This document shows positions 8,261-17,015 of a stretch of DNA of 39,737 nt, piece after piece. The notes under the pieces were generated by a model. It was not told where the DNA came from and ran no database searches. It saw only the letters and a list, made by a program, of their open reading frames with translations. This stretch comes from CAYUAI01 sp964442745 (GTDB lineage Bacteria; Pseudomonadota; Gammaproteobacteria; S012-40), in NCBI GenBank assembly GCA_964442745.1, contig CAYUAI010000032.1, forward strand, positions 1 through 39,737. Direction: 5' to 3'. Numbering within the stretch: position 1 is the stretch's first letter; every line of letters starts with the position of its first letter. The position numbers were made by a program, and so were the translations under genes.

Positions 8261-8953
8261 ATGTCAAAAACGATTGCGATTGTTGAAGATGAAATTGACA
8301 TTGCAGATAATTATCGAGAAGCCTTGCAGCGTCAAGGGTATGAGGTCAAATTGTATGCATCAAGAGAAGTCGCGCTGAATGCATTCAGACAAGCATTACC
8401 TAATCTGGTGTTATTAGATATTGGCTTAAAAAATGATTACGATGGCGGGTTTGAGTTGTGCCGGATGTTGAGAGGTATGTCAGAAAGTTTGCCGATTATT
8501 TTTTTAACAGCAAGGGATTCGGATTTAGACGCCATATCGGGGCTCCGTTTGGGAGCGGATGATTATTTAATTAAAGATATTAGTTTGCCGCATTTGTGTG
8601 CTCGAATTGCGGCATTATTTCGTCGAATTGATGCATTCAATCAACCTTCAGAGGCTGAGTCGATGCTCGAAAGAGAAGATTTAATATTGGATATGAATCG
8701 TTACGTGGCTCATTGGAAACAAACCAAGGTTGATTTGACGCTCACTGAATTTTGGTTGGTTTACAGTCTAGCGTTGCATCCAGGGCATGTAAAAAGTCGA
8801 GAGAAATTAATGCAAGATGCCCATGTCGTGGTGGATGATGCGACAATCACTTCACATATTAAGCGTATTCGGCGTAAATTTTGTGAAATAGACTCTGCCT
8901 TTTCTAATATTGATACGGTGTATGGTATGGGATATCGTTGGTCAGCTAACTAA
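8261..8953 (+). CDS. pdsR: Response regulator of the proteobacterial dedicated sortase type (PdsR-like)
   Basis: 230 residues, OmpR/PhoB architecture. The receiver domain (1-120) has the acidic pair ED near residue 10, the phospho-acceptor Asp in LVLLDIGL and the Lys in LIKDISLP. The winged-helix output domain (about 135-230) ends in the typical TVYGMGYRW. The strings RDSDLDAISGLRLGADDYL, SLPHLCARIAALFRRIDA and DDATITSHIKRIRRKF match what I remember of the 'proteobacterial dedicated sortase system response regulator' family very closely. Its stop is two bases before the kinase start, so they form one transcript. No sortase or sorted protein gene is adjacent. Confidence 0.88.
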   Translation: MSKTIAIVEDEIDIADNYREALQRQGYEVKLYASREVALNAFRQALPNLVLLDIGLKNDYDGGFELCRMLRGMSESLPIIFLTARDSDLDAISGLRLGADDYLIKDISLPHLCARIAALFRRIDAFNQPSEAESMLEREDLILDMNRYVAHWKQTKVDLTLTEFWLVYSLALHPGHVKSREKLMQDAHVVVDDATITSHIKRIRRKFCEIDSAFSNIDTVYGMGYRWSAN

Positions 8954-8955
8954 CC

Positions 8956-11124
8956 ATGCCCAGATTAGTCCAATTACCCCTAAAAAAAACCTACCTGCAA
9001 TTACGGGGTAAATTGTTTTTTGGCTCACTTAGCTTGCTTATTATCCCATGGATGGGATTCCTGTATTTTCAGGAAATGAAGCTTTATTTACAGACCAACC
9101 AAGAGCTTAAGCTGCAAGAGCGGGCCAATGTTATTGCCGAGGTACTACGAGGGCAGCCGAGATTATTTTATCAATATTTTACCTCATCTGCTCAGCAACA
9201 GGTATCGCATCTGTTTATTCGACAATTGAAATCTCCGATTAATATCGACGGTTATGATGATGATTGGCGAGTCTATCGTGATCGCTGGTTGACCTTGCGT
9301 CCCGATCCATCGAAAACGGATAATGCCATCAAGGACAAGGTAAGAGTGGACTACCAATTGGGTGTGCTTGAGCCATATATGTATGGTATTTTCAGGATTT
9401 ATGACAAATCAGTTATCTATCATGATCCAAATGATGCTGATCCATTGTCGAGTGATCATTTGGTCGTTTCAATGTTCCATTCCAAGCATGATTGGCTGCG
9501 CTACTATATCACGACAGTGGCACCCGGAGGGGTGATGGCAAAATATGCGACAGAAGATCAAGGTGGCGATACTGTTTGGGCGATGAATCGAGATATTTCC
9601 GGTGAATGGCAAGAAACCTCATACGGTTATAATATTGAATTAAAAATTCCGACCAATCTGGTGGCAAATCAAATATCTTTTGATGTGGTTGATGTTGATG
9701 ATGAAAAAAAACGTGAAGTGATGACTAGGTTGAGTGTGCCTCTTTCCAGCCTGAGTGGTCTTATCAATCCCATGGAGGCGAACATGCGAGCGTTGTTAGA
9801 ACGCTTGAGTGAGCCGGGGATGCGCATTTGGCTAATGGATTCAGAACAGCGAATTATCGATTTATTTGGCCAATTATCTAACGATGATGTAGCACAAGCG
9901 CTGATGCCTGCGTCGGATATGGCAGAATTCAATATGTCATCGAATATGTTGAATGTGTTTTACCGATTTTTATTAAAACAACCGGTATTGGAATTTCAAG
10001 ATGACCTTTCGCAAGCTTCGCGTTTACAAGGGCCGGCCATCAATATGGCGCTTACTGGCGTGGCATCGGCCCATTGGCGGGAAACACCGGATCAGCGAGT
10101 GAATATACTCAGAGTGGCTCAACCGATTTATTTTAATGAAGCCATTGTCGGCGTGGTGGCCATTGAAAAGACAAGTAACCGTATTTTAGCCTTACAAAAT
10201 CGAGCCATTGAAATTTTAATCAATATTAGTGTCATTGCATTTTCGGTGGCGATGATTACCTTATTGATGATCGCGGCAAGGTTATCTCAGCGTATCCGTA
10301 AACTACGCAATGAAATTAATGCAGCGATCACCCCGGATGGACAAGTGATTGGTGGCCTAACGACGACCAATAATCGTGATGAGCTGGGTGATTTATCGCG
10401 TAGCTTTGCGGATATATTACGACGACTATCGCAATATAATTTATATTTAGAATCGATGTCAGAGAAGTTGGCCCATGAGCTACGTACCCCGATTACCGTG
10501 GTGCAGTCCTCATTAGATAATTTGGATGCGATTGATATTCATTCTGAAGGAGAGAAATATGTTAAGCGAGCTCGAGAAGGTGCTATACGGTTACATAATA
10601 TTGTCAAACGAATGGGTGAAGCGACGCGCTTAGAGCAAAGTTTACAGCATGAAACACCGGTAATTTTTAATATTGTGGAGGTGATTCAAGGGTGTGTCGA
10701 GGGCTATCAAATGGTATATGTTAATTGTCAATTCCGCTTACAATTACCAGCGAAAGCCGTGACTGAAACCCTATTAATCAATGGGGCGCCTGATTTGATT
10801 GCCCAGCTATTGGATAAATTAATTGTCAATGCGATTGATTTTCATCGCGAGCAAACAGCCATTGTGATACGTCTTAGCAAACAACCAAAACAAGTGATGT
10901 TGGCGGTGCTTAATGAAGGAGCGCATTTACCAGAGGAAATGCACAGCCATTTATTTAATTCAATGGTATCTGTCAGGCAAACATCCCAGGCAGAGCCCCA
11001 TTTAGGATTAGGGCTTTATATCGTGCGCTTAATTACGGAATTCCATCAAGGCAAGGTGGCTGCACATAACCGTTCCGATGTGGCGGGAGCAGAATTTCGT
11101 GTTTATTTTCCATTGGCTAAATGA
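8956..11124 (+). CDS. pdsS: Sensor histidine kinase of the proteobacterial dedicated sortase type (PdsS-like)
   Basis: 722 residues. One membrane segment lies near residues 20-40 (SLSLLIIPWMGFLYF). A periplasmic region of about 370 residues follows, with a CBM9-like stretch starting INIDGYDDDWRVYRDR, typical of this kinase family. A second membrane segment lies near 415-440. HAMP, then the H-box LAHELRTPITVVQSSLDNL, then the N-box LIVNAIDF and the late LGLGLYIV box complete the kinase core. The G1 region reads NEGAHLPEEMHSHLF. The CBM-like sensor suggests that it reads an envelope or carbohydrate-linked signal. Its 3' end overlaps dgkA by 8 bases, tail to tail. Confidence 0.88.
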   Translation: MPRLVQLPLKKTYLQLRGKLFFGSLSLLIIPWMGFLYFQEMKLYLQTNQELKLQERANVIAEVLRGQPRLFYQYFTSSAQQQVSHLFIRQLKSPINIDGYDDDWRVYRDRWLTLRPDPSKTDNAIKDKVRVDYQLGVLEPYMYGIFRIYDKSVIYHDPNDADPLSSDHLVVSMFHSKHDWLRYYITTVAPGGVMAKYATEDQGGDTVWAMNRDISGEWQETSYGYNIELKIPTNLVANQISFDVVDVDDEKKREVMTRLSVPLSSLSGLINPMEANMRALLERLSEPGMRIWLMDSEQRIIDLFGQLSNDDVAQALMPASDMAEFNMSSNMLNVFYRFLLKQPVLEFQDDLSQASRLQGPAINMALTGVASAHWRETPDQRVNILRVAQPIYFNEAIVGVVAIEKTSNRILALQNRAIEILINISVIAFSVAMITLLMIAARLSQRIRKLRNEINAAITPDGQVIGGLTTTNNRDELGDLSRSFADILRRLSQYNLYLESMSEKLAHELRTPITVVQSSLDNLDAIDIHSEGEKYVKRAREGAIRLHNIVKRMGEATRLEQSLQHETPVIFNIVEVIQGCVEGYQMVYVNCQFRLQLPAKAVTETLLINGAPDLIAQLLDKLIVNAIDFHREQTAIVIRLSKQPKQVMLAVLNEGAHLPEEMHSHLFNSMVSVRQTSQAEPHLGLGLYIVRLITEFHQGKVAAHNRSDVAGAEFRVYFPLAK

Positions 11125-11476
11125 TCATAAAAAACCAAATGACCGAGGCATTAACAATCGAAATTAGCACCGCTGCCGAGCCGATATCCTTAGCTCGACC
11201 AGATAATTCATGGAATTCAGTACCGGTACGATCCACCACCGCTTCGATGCTTGAGTTGAGCAATTCCACAATGACAATCAAAAATAAACTGCCGATCATT
11301 AAAGCACGTTCAATACCATTGTCACCTAACCATAAGGCGATAGGCATTAATACTAAGCATAATAACAGTTCTTGTCGAAACGCTGCTTCGTGTTGGTAAC
11401 ATGCCTTTAAACCTTGCCAAGAATAACCGATGGCATTGCTGATGCGCCTTAGTCCGGTGTGTTGTTGGTTTGCCAT
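11117..11476 (-). CDS. dgkA: Diacylglycerol kinase
   Basis: 119 residues, close to the E. coli enzyme in length. It has the RQE of the first helix (EAAFRQELLL) and the catalytic-site run ELLNSSIEAVVDR, then KDIGSAAVLISI, with three membrane spans. It phosphorylates diacylglycerol at the inner membrane, recycling lipid from membrane-derived glycan synthesis. It starts 28 bases inside the end of gcvPB in another frame and so looks co-transcribed with the glycine-cleavage genes. No clear ribosome site is visible, and coupling to gcvPB is likely. Its 3' end overlaps the kinase gene on the other strand. Confidence 0.93.
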   Translation of the reverse strand: MANQQHTGLRRISNAIGYSWQGLKACYQHEAAFRQELLLCLVLMPIALWLGDNGIERALMIGSLFLIVIVELLNSSIEAVVDRTGTEFHELSGRAKDIGSAAVLISIVNASVIWFFMII

Positions 11477-12912
11477 GTCAGGTCCAATTGTTTAGCGGCA
11501 CGAACTTCATCCAAGCGTTTTACCGGCAGGGTGTGTGGTGCTTGTTTGACAATGTCGGGTGTCGTTTTCGCTTCGTCAAGAATTTTTGCTAAAGTATCGA
11601 TAAAACCATCTAAGACTTCTTTCGGTTCTGTTTCGGTGGGTTCGATCAGCAAGCATTCTGGGACTAATAATGGAAAATACGTGGTAGGGGCATGATAGCC
11701 GTAATCAAGGAGTCGTTTGGCAAAATCCATGGTATTAACGTCGTATTCTTTCGCGGACTTTTTAAGGGTCACGATAAACTCGTGAGTAGCTCGGCGAGTT
11801 GGGTAAGCAAGCTCAAATCCTTTTTCTGCTAATTTAACCATCATGTAATTGGCATTCAGAGTCGCGTATTCAGCCACGCGTGTCATGCCTTCTTTACCTA
11901 ATAAACGGGCATAAATATAAGCACGTAATAAGATGCCAGCATTTCCCATAAAGGTAGACAATGGGCCCATGCTTTGCGGGCAGTCTTGTTCACCCAATAA
12001 GCGGTAGCTATCATTTTCATGGGCAACAACGGGGGTTGGTAAATACGGTAATAAACGCTCATTCACACCGATGGGACCGGCACCCGGTCCACCACCACCA
12101 TGGGGTGTGGAAAATGTTTTATGCAAGTTTAAGTGGATGACGTCGAAGCCCATATCGCCTGGACGTGTTTTGCCAAGAATGGCATTGAGGTTGGCACCGT
12201 CATAATATAACAGACCCCCTGCCTGATGAATAATGCTGGAAATTTCTAATATGTTTCGTTCAAAGACACCGAGGGTGGACGGGTTAGTTAGCATAATACC
12301 GGCCGTGGCTGGACCAACCGCCTCGCGGAGTGCGGTTAAATCAATATCGCCTTGTTTGTTCGTCGGAATTTCTTTAACTTGGTAGCCACACATGGTGGCC
12401 GTGGCTGGGTTGGTGCCATGAGCAGCGTCTGGAACTAAAATTTCTTTGCGTTGGGTGTCACCTCGCGCATCGTGATAGGCTCGAATCATGGCAACGCCAG
12501 CGAATTCACCTTGGGCTCCAGCCATGGGAGCTAAGGCGATGGATTTCATCCCGGTGACATCTTTTAGCATTTCTTGCAACTCAAACATGCACTGTAAAAA
12601 ACCCTGGCTAAACTTGGCTGGGCTGAGCGGGTGGCGTCCTAAAAATTCGGGAAGCATCGCTAAACGGTTACATGCACGAGGGTTGTATTTCATGGTGCAT
12701 GAACCCAGTGGATAAAAATGGGTGTCAATAGAAAAATTTTTCTGCGATAACCGAGTGTAATGCCTAACGGTTTGCAATTCAGAGACTTCGGGTAGTAGCA
12801 GTGTTTGTTGGCGGCGGTGTTTATCTGGAATGGATGATAAATCAATATCCGGATTAGCTTGCAGCTGGGAAAGATTTTGCCGATTTTTTTGGGATTGATC
12901 AAATATTAACAT
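11449..12912 (-). CDS. gcvPB: Glycine dehydrogenase (decarboxylating) subunit 2
   Basis: 487 residues, the usual size of the C-terminal half of P-protein when split. The PLP-binding lysine lies in NLHKTFSTPHGGGGPG. The N-terminal SRLSQKN-like segment and FYPLGSCTMKYNPR are typical of GcvPB. With GcvPA it decarboxylates glycine and passes the aminomethyl group to lipoyl-GcvH. In this operon it is separated from gcvPA by tpx. The ribosome site is weak. A perfect 10-base hairpin sits about 40 bases before the ATG. Confidence 0.97.
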   Translation of the reverse strand: MLIFDQSQKNRQNLSQLQANPDIDLSSIPDKHRRQQTLLLPEVSELQTVRHYTRLSQKNFSIDTHFYPLGSCTMKYNPRACNRLAMLPEFLGRHPLSPAKFSQGFLQCMFELQEMLKDVTGMKSIALAPMAGAQGEFAGVAMIRAYHDARGDTQRKEILVPDAAHGTNPATATMCGYQVKEIPTNKQGDIDLTALREAVGPATAGIMLTNPSTLGVFERNILEISSIIHQAGGLLYYDGANLNAILGKTRPGDMGFDVIHLNLHKTFSTPHGGGGPGAGPIGVNERLLPYLPTPVVAHENDSYRLLGEQDCPQSMGPLSTFMGNAGILLRAYIYARLLGKEGMTRVAEYATLNANYMMVKLAEKGFELAYPTRRATHEFIVTLKKSAKEYDVNTMDFAKRLLDYGYHAPTTYFPLLVPECLLIEPTETEPKEVLDGFIDTLAKILDEAKTTPDIVKQAPHTLPVKRLDEVRAAKQLDLTWQTNNTPD

Positions 12913-12950
12913 GGTGTGCTTAGTAGGATAATTAAATTAAATTTTCGCAA

Positions 12951-12982
12951 GGTCGTCAATTAAAAAGGAATCATTGACGACC
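12951..12982 (-). terminator. Intercistronic hairpin between tpx and gcvPB
   Basis: GGTCGTCAAT / ATTGACGACC is a perfect 10-base stem with a 12-base loop. It lies just after the tpx stop and before the gcvPB start. On the minus strand it is followed by TTGCGAAAATTTAATTT, a poor U-tract. It is more likely a leaky terminator or an mRNA-stabilising stem for the tpx segment than a full stop. Confidence 0.45.
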
Positions 12983-13007
12983 ATGGCGATGGGCATATGA
13001 TTAGGTT

Positions 13008-13508
13008 TTAGCTAAGCGCCTTCATGGCAGCCTCATAATTAGGCTCTTGGGTAATGTCAGGCACTAATTCGGTATATAAAACTTTGTTGTTAATATCTAA
13101 TGCCACAACAGCGCGGGCGGTAATACCCGCCAGTGGTCCATCTTCGAGGAGCACACCATAATCTCTTGCAAACTTTTTGGAGCGCATCATGGACAGCGTT
13201 ACCACGTTGCTCAGTTTTTCTGAGCTGCAAAAACGACCTTGGGCAAATGGTAAATCAGCGGAAATAACGATGATAGCCACACCCTCTTTACCGGCAGCAT
13301 ATTCATTAAATTTTTTAGTGGAAATTTTGCAGACGTCAGTATCCAGGCTGGGAACAATGTTTAATATTTTTTTCTTATTGGCAAAACTATCTAAGGTGAC
13401 TTCAGCTAAATCACTGTTCGTTAATTTGATACTCGGCGCAATATCGCCAATATTGGGTAATTCGCCATTGGTGTGACATTCGGTGCCTTTTAATGTAACT
13501 GTTGCCAT
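13008..13508 (-). CDS. tpx: Thiol peroxidase (2-Cys peroxiredoxin, Tpx type)
   Basis: 166 residues from the ATG at 13508, which has AGGAG upstream. The longer frame to 13574 runs into the gcvPA end and is not needed. The peroxidatic Cys is in PSLDTDVCKIS and the resolving Cys in FAQGRFCSSE, both as in E. coli Tpx. The protein reduces lipid and alkyl hydroperoxides using thioredoxin. It is unusual to find it inside a glycine-cleavage operon, between the two P-protein halves (43-base gap from gcvPA). Confidence 0.96.
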   Translation of the reverse strand: MATVTLKGTECHTNGELPNIGDIAPSIKLTNSDLAEVTLDSFANKKKILNIVPSLDTDVCKISTKKFNEYAAGKEGVAIIVISADLPFAQGRFCSSEKLSNVVTLSMMRSKKFARDYGVLLEDGPLAGITARAVVALDINNKVLYTELVPDITQEPNYEAAMKALS

Positions 13509-13551
13509 GAGTGATATCTCCTTTGCGTAGTTGTGGTCAGGGTGGTTATCA

Positions 13552-14916
13552 TCAGTGCTTTCTATTGAGTACACTTACCATTTTTTCGGTATAGCTATTC
13601 AGGTCTTCATTCGTTTTGGTTTCGGTAGCGCAGACTAACAGGCTATTCGACAATTCCGGATAGTCGCTGCTTAGATTGTAACCACCAATAATGCCATATT
13701 CGCCTAATTCATTGAGCACCTGAGCAACAGGTTGGTCAAGAGTAATAACAAATTCATGAAAAAAAGCATTGCCAAAACGCGATGTTACCTGAGGAATCGC
13801 ACACAGTTTTTGTTTGAGTTGATTGCTGTTGTGATGGCATAAGGAGGCGGCCTGAATCAGCCCCGAGGGACCGAGTAACGATAAATAAATCGTCGCCGCC
13901 GTGACCATTAGCCCTTGGTTAGTGCAGATATTGGAGGTGGCTTTTGAGCGGCGTATATGCTGTTCTCGGGCTTGCAAAGTGAGTGTGTAACCGGGTTTGC
14001 CATCGCTATCGACGGTGCGGGCGGCAATACGGCCGGGCATTTGCCTAACTAGAATTTTTTTGGCGCACAAGAAACCAAAATAAGGGCCGCCTGAGGCCAA
14101 GGGTATCCCCAGTGGTTGACCTTCTCCACAAGCGATATCGGCCCCTTGACTACCCCAAGTACCGGGTGGATTTAAGATGGCTAAACTTAATGGGTTGACG
14201 ACGGCAACGACCAGTGCATTGTGCTGATGTGCCCAATCTGTCAGTGCATCAACGTCTTCGTAAGCGCCGAAAAAGTTGGGTTGTGGGATGACAAGCGCGG
14301 CAAATTCACCGTCGATACCTTGTAAACTTTCGATATCAATGGTGCCGGTATCGCGTTGATAATCAATTTCTTGTAGTTCAATACCTTGATTTTTAACGAT
14401 CGTTTGACAAACTTTTCGATAGGTAGGATGTAATGTCCGTGGTACCAGAATACGTTTGGTTTGGCATTTACGATTAGCACGGATAGCCATTAATATGGCT
14501 TCTGCCAGGGCGGAGGCACCTTCGTAGAGTGACGCATTCGATACCTCCATCTGGGTGAGTCCAGCCATCATGCTTTGATATTCATAAATTAACTGAAGGG
14601 TGCCTTGACTAGCTTCTGCCTGGTACGGGGTGTAGGCGCTATAGTATTCACCGCGTGTGGCGATTTCCCAAACCGCGGCCGGAATGTGGTGTTCGTAGGC
14701 GCCGGCACCGAGAAAACCTAGGGGTTGGCCGTCTTGTTTAGCGCGCTGGTGTAATAACCGGCTAATGTCTTTTTCTGACATTCTGGGAGGCACATGTTCA
14801 AGTGCTTTGAGGCGCAATTCGTTGGGAATATCATCAAATAACTGCTCGATATCCGATATTCCTATGGCAGTGAGCATGGAATCAATATCTGCCTGAGTAT
14901 GGGGTATAAAAGGCAT
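13552..14916 (-). CDS. gcvPA: Glycine dehydrogenase (decarboxylating) subunit 1
   Basis: 454 residues. The start MPFIPHTQADIDSMLTAIG is the canonical GcvPA N-terminus. FLGAGAYEHHIPA and YTPYQAEASQGTLQ are family hallmarks, as is ATSNICTNQGLM further on. It forms the P-protein of the glycine cleavage system with GcvPB. An AAGGAT ribosome-site-like run lies about 13 bases upstream of the ATG. It follows gcvH by about 80 bases in the operon. Confidence 0.97.
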   Translation of the reverse strand: MPFIPHTQADIDSMLTAIGISDIEQLFDDIPNELRLKALEHVPPRMSEKDISRLLHQRAKQDGQPLGFLGAGAYEHHIPAAVWEIATRGEYYSAYTPYQAEASQGTLQLIYEYQSMMAGLTQMEVSNASLYEGASALAEAILMAIRANRKCQTKRILVPRTLHPTYRKVCQTIVKNQGIELQEIDYQRDTGTIDIESLQGIDGEFAALVIPQPNFFGAYEDVDALTDWAHQHNALVVAVVNPLSLAILNPPGTWGSQGADIACGEGQPLGIPLASGGPYFGFLCAKKILVRQMPGRIAARTVDSDGKPGYTLTLQAREQHIRRSKATSNICTNQGLMVTAATIYLSLLGPSGLIQAASLCHHNSNQLKQKLCAIPQVTSRFGNAFFHEFVITLDQPVAQVLNELGEYGIIGGYNLSSDYPELSNSLLVCATETKTNEDLNSYTEKMVSVLNRKH

Positions 14917-14993
14917 AATGTTACTCTAGATCCTTTATATTTTTTTGACTAAGCTAAGCAATGAAAATCAATTATTATTATGAGGTGTGCGGC

Positions 14994-15389
14994 TTAATGA
15001 TCTTCTGCGTTGGCAAATTCATCATAGGCATCAGCATCCAATAGGCTATCGAGTTCGTTCGGGTCGTTAAAGCGTATGCAGAAAATCCAGCCTTTACCGT
15101 AAGCGTCTTGATTGATGTGTTCCGGAGTTTCGCTCAGTGCATCATTTATTTCAATGATTTCACCTGTCAGTGGACTATAAATGTCAGAGGCGGCCTTGAC
15201 CGACTCGACAACGGCACAGGTGTTTTTTGCTGTGACAGTGGTACCGACGTCGGGTGCCTCAACAAAGACGATATCGCCTAATAAATCTTGGGCATGATCA
15301 GTGATACCAATGCGGGCAGTATTTTTATCTACGATATCTATCCACTCGTGAGTACGCGAATATTTGAGTGTTGCCGGGGTATTGCTCAT
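14994..15389 (-). CDS. gcvH: Glycine cleavage system H protein
   Basis: 131 residues. The lipoyl-attachment lysine is in VVESVKAASDIYSP. The THEWI near the N-terminus and the later NDALSETPEHINQDAYGKGWI are typical. It shuttles the aminomethyl intermediate between the P, T and L proteins. AGAGGAT lies upstream of the ATG. It follows gcvT in the operon. Confidence 0.97.
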   Translation of the reverse strand: MSNTPATLKYSRTHEWIDIVDKNTARIGITDHAQDLLGDIVFVEAPDVGTTVTAKNTCAVVESVKAASDIYSPLTGEIIEINDALSETPEHINQDAYGKGWIFCIRFNDPNELDSLLDADAYDEFANAEDH

Positions 15390-15446
15390 CGTTGATCCTC
15401 TTTAACGAATAGGTTGGTCGATTGGGTTGTACCAGTTTAACTTGAA

Positions 15447-16535
15447 TTAATTGATACAAGATTTGCCTTTTCTGACAAACGGTGGTTTGACTACTTTGGC
15501 TGGTACGAGTTTGTCTCTGATCTCAACTAAAACAGAATCACCTGTCTCAACCGGGACGCGGGCGAGCGCAATGGCTTTACCTAGGCTTGGGGAAAATCCT
15601 CCACTGGTTGTTTCACCATTGCCAAGGTTTTCAATAGCGACTTTCTGATGGGCACGTAAGATGCTTCGTTCGATTGAAACCAAGCCAACTAATTTTTTTA
15701 ATACGCCGGATTCGCGCTGCTGTTCCAGCGCCTTTCGGCCAATAAAATCTCGTTCAACGGGTTCCCAGGCAATCGTCCAGCCGAGTCCAGATTCCAGCGG
15801 GCTCGTCGTTTCGTCCATATCGTTGCCATATAAATTCATGCCGGCTTCCAAGCGCAAAGTGTCGCGGGCGCCTAAGCCGCAGGGTTTAATGCCGATATCG
15901 AAGAGTTGATTCCACAAATTTTCTGCCTGATCGTTGGGTACGATAATTTCGAATCCGTCTTCGCCAGTATAACCGGTTCTCGCGACGAATAAGTCACCGA
16001 CTTCAGCGGCATAAAAGACTTTAAGTTGTTCCAATTTTGAGCGATAGTTCGGGTCGATGACGCTGAGTGTTTTGTCGCGGGCATTCGGGCCTTGAACAGC
16101 GATCATCGCGAGCTCAGCTCTTTCCGTAATCGATAGTTTAAATGTGGCGGATTGTTTATTTAGCCAGTCCAGATCTTTTTCTCGGGTTCCAGCATTGACA
16201 ATCATGCGATATTGTTTTGGTTGCATGTAATAGACGATAAGGTCATCAATGACGCCCCCTTTGTCATTAAGCATACAGCTATATAAGGCTTTACCGGGCT
16301 CGACAAGACGATCGACATTGTTGGCAAGTAAATATTTGAGAAAAGCGGCGCAATCATCACCGGCAAGATCAATAATTGTCATGTGAGAGACGTCAAACAT
16401 GCCGGCGTCTTTGCGGACGAATAGGTGTTCGTCGATTTGGGAGCCATAATGAACGGGCATTTTCCAGCCAGCGAAGTCGACAATTTTGCCCTGTTCTTCA
16501 ACATGGCTATGATAAAGCGGTGTTCTTTTTCCCAT
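15447..16535 (-). CDS. gcvT: Aminomethyltransferase (T protein)
   Basis: 362 residues from the ATG at 16535 (MGKRTPLY), close to the 364 of E. coli. An upstream ATG at 16583 would add 16 residues that overlap the riboswitch expression platform. MFDVSHMTIIDLAGDD, the folate-site region TGYTGEDGFEI and GLGARDTLRLEAGMNLYG are present. It transfers the C1 unit to tetrahydrofolate. The ribosome site AAGAGAG is weak, and eight of its surrounding bases are complementary to the 3' strand of the upstream riboswitch. It is the first gene of the operon. Confidence 0.96.
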   Translation of the reverse strand: MGKRTPLYHSHVEEQGKIVDFAGWKMPVHYGSQIDEHLFVRKDAGMFDVSHMTIIDLAGDDCAAFLKYLLANNVDRLVEPGKALYSCMLNDKGGVIDDLIVYYMQPKQYRMIVNAGTREKDLDWLNKQSATFKLSITERAELAMIAVQGPNARDKTLSVIDPNYRSKLEQLKVFYAAEVGDLFVARTGYTGEDGFEIIVPNDQAENLWNQLFDIGIKPCGLGARDTLRLEAGMNLYGNDMDETTSPLESGLGWTIAWEPVERDFIGRKALEQQRESGVLKKLVGLVSIERSILRAHQKVAIENLGNGETTSGGFSPSLGKAIALARVPVETGDSVLVEIRDKLVPAKVVKPPFVRKGKSCIN

Positions 16536-16604
16536 GAATGAAACTCTCTTGGTATAGGTTATGGTTTTGGGTATTCGTCGCAAATTTGTCTGCGATGAAT
16601 ATAA

Positions 16605-17015
16605 TAGCCCCTCTGTCCATATACCTGAGAGTTTAGGATGTTTGACTTATCATCTGTATTTCGTGCCAAGGCATGTGAAATACAGGTGATAAAGAAGACT
16701 TTCTTGCGCGTGGCTGAGCGAAAGTTACCATCACAGATAATAATATCCTCACCAAATCAAGCGTGTCGCCACGGATAACATGATTGGCCAAGAAAAATGC
16801 AAGTGTTCATCCTGTCCCCTTCGGTGGGACATGGGGTTTGTTTGGCCTGCTTGGCTGAGTATACGCCAAAACGGGTTGAACGATATCCACTGTCCACTCT
16901 CCAGAGCCAACTAACTCTTATTGGTCCTTTTGCCTGAGCGATTCCGAGCATGTTGCGCCTTCGGCGCCCTAAGATTTTTGCAACTTCGCAAAATATCGTT
17001 GGGTCTCTCCCAATA
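16605..17015 (-). promoter_or_regulatory. Tandem glycine riboswitch upstream of gcvT, second aptamer enlarged
   Basis: Read on the minus strand, aptamer 1 (17015 to 16917) has GGGAGAGACC, then GGGCGCCGAAGGCGCAA, then CGCTCAGGCAAAAGGACC, closed by TATTGG/CCAATA. Aptamer 2 (16907 to 16605) has CTGGAGAGTGGACAG, then TCCCACCGAAGGGGACAGG, then CTCTCAGGTATATGGACAG, closed by CTCTG/CAGAG. These are the known conserved blocks of glycine aptamers in their order. In aptamer 2 the last two blocks are separated by about 170 extra nucleotides that contain their own hairpins. Glycine binding should turn on the cleavage operon. Co-operation of the two aptamers is known for the family. Confidence 0.88.
16647..16692 (-). 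repeat. Long hairpin inside riboswitch aptamer 2
   Basis: TTATCA / TGATAA and CTGTATTTC / GAAATACAG form a 15-pair stem with one mismatch and a 14-base loop. It lies within the extra segment of the second aptamer, just 5' of its last conserved block. Another stem in the same insertion, CGTG-GCGA-CACG, carries a GNRA tetraloop near 16764-16775. Confidence 0.6.

Noticed and set aside
16636..16800. A third glycine aptamer inside the insertion
   Set aside because: A CGCTCAG run occurs near 16715, but there is no CCGAAGG block and no GGAGAG partner for it.
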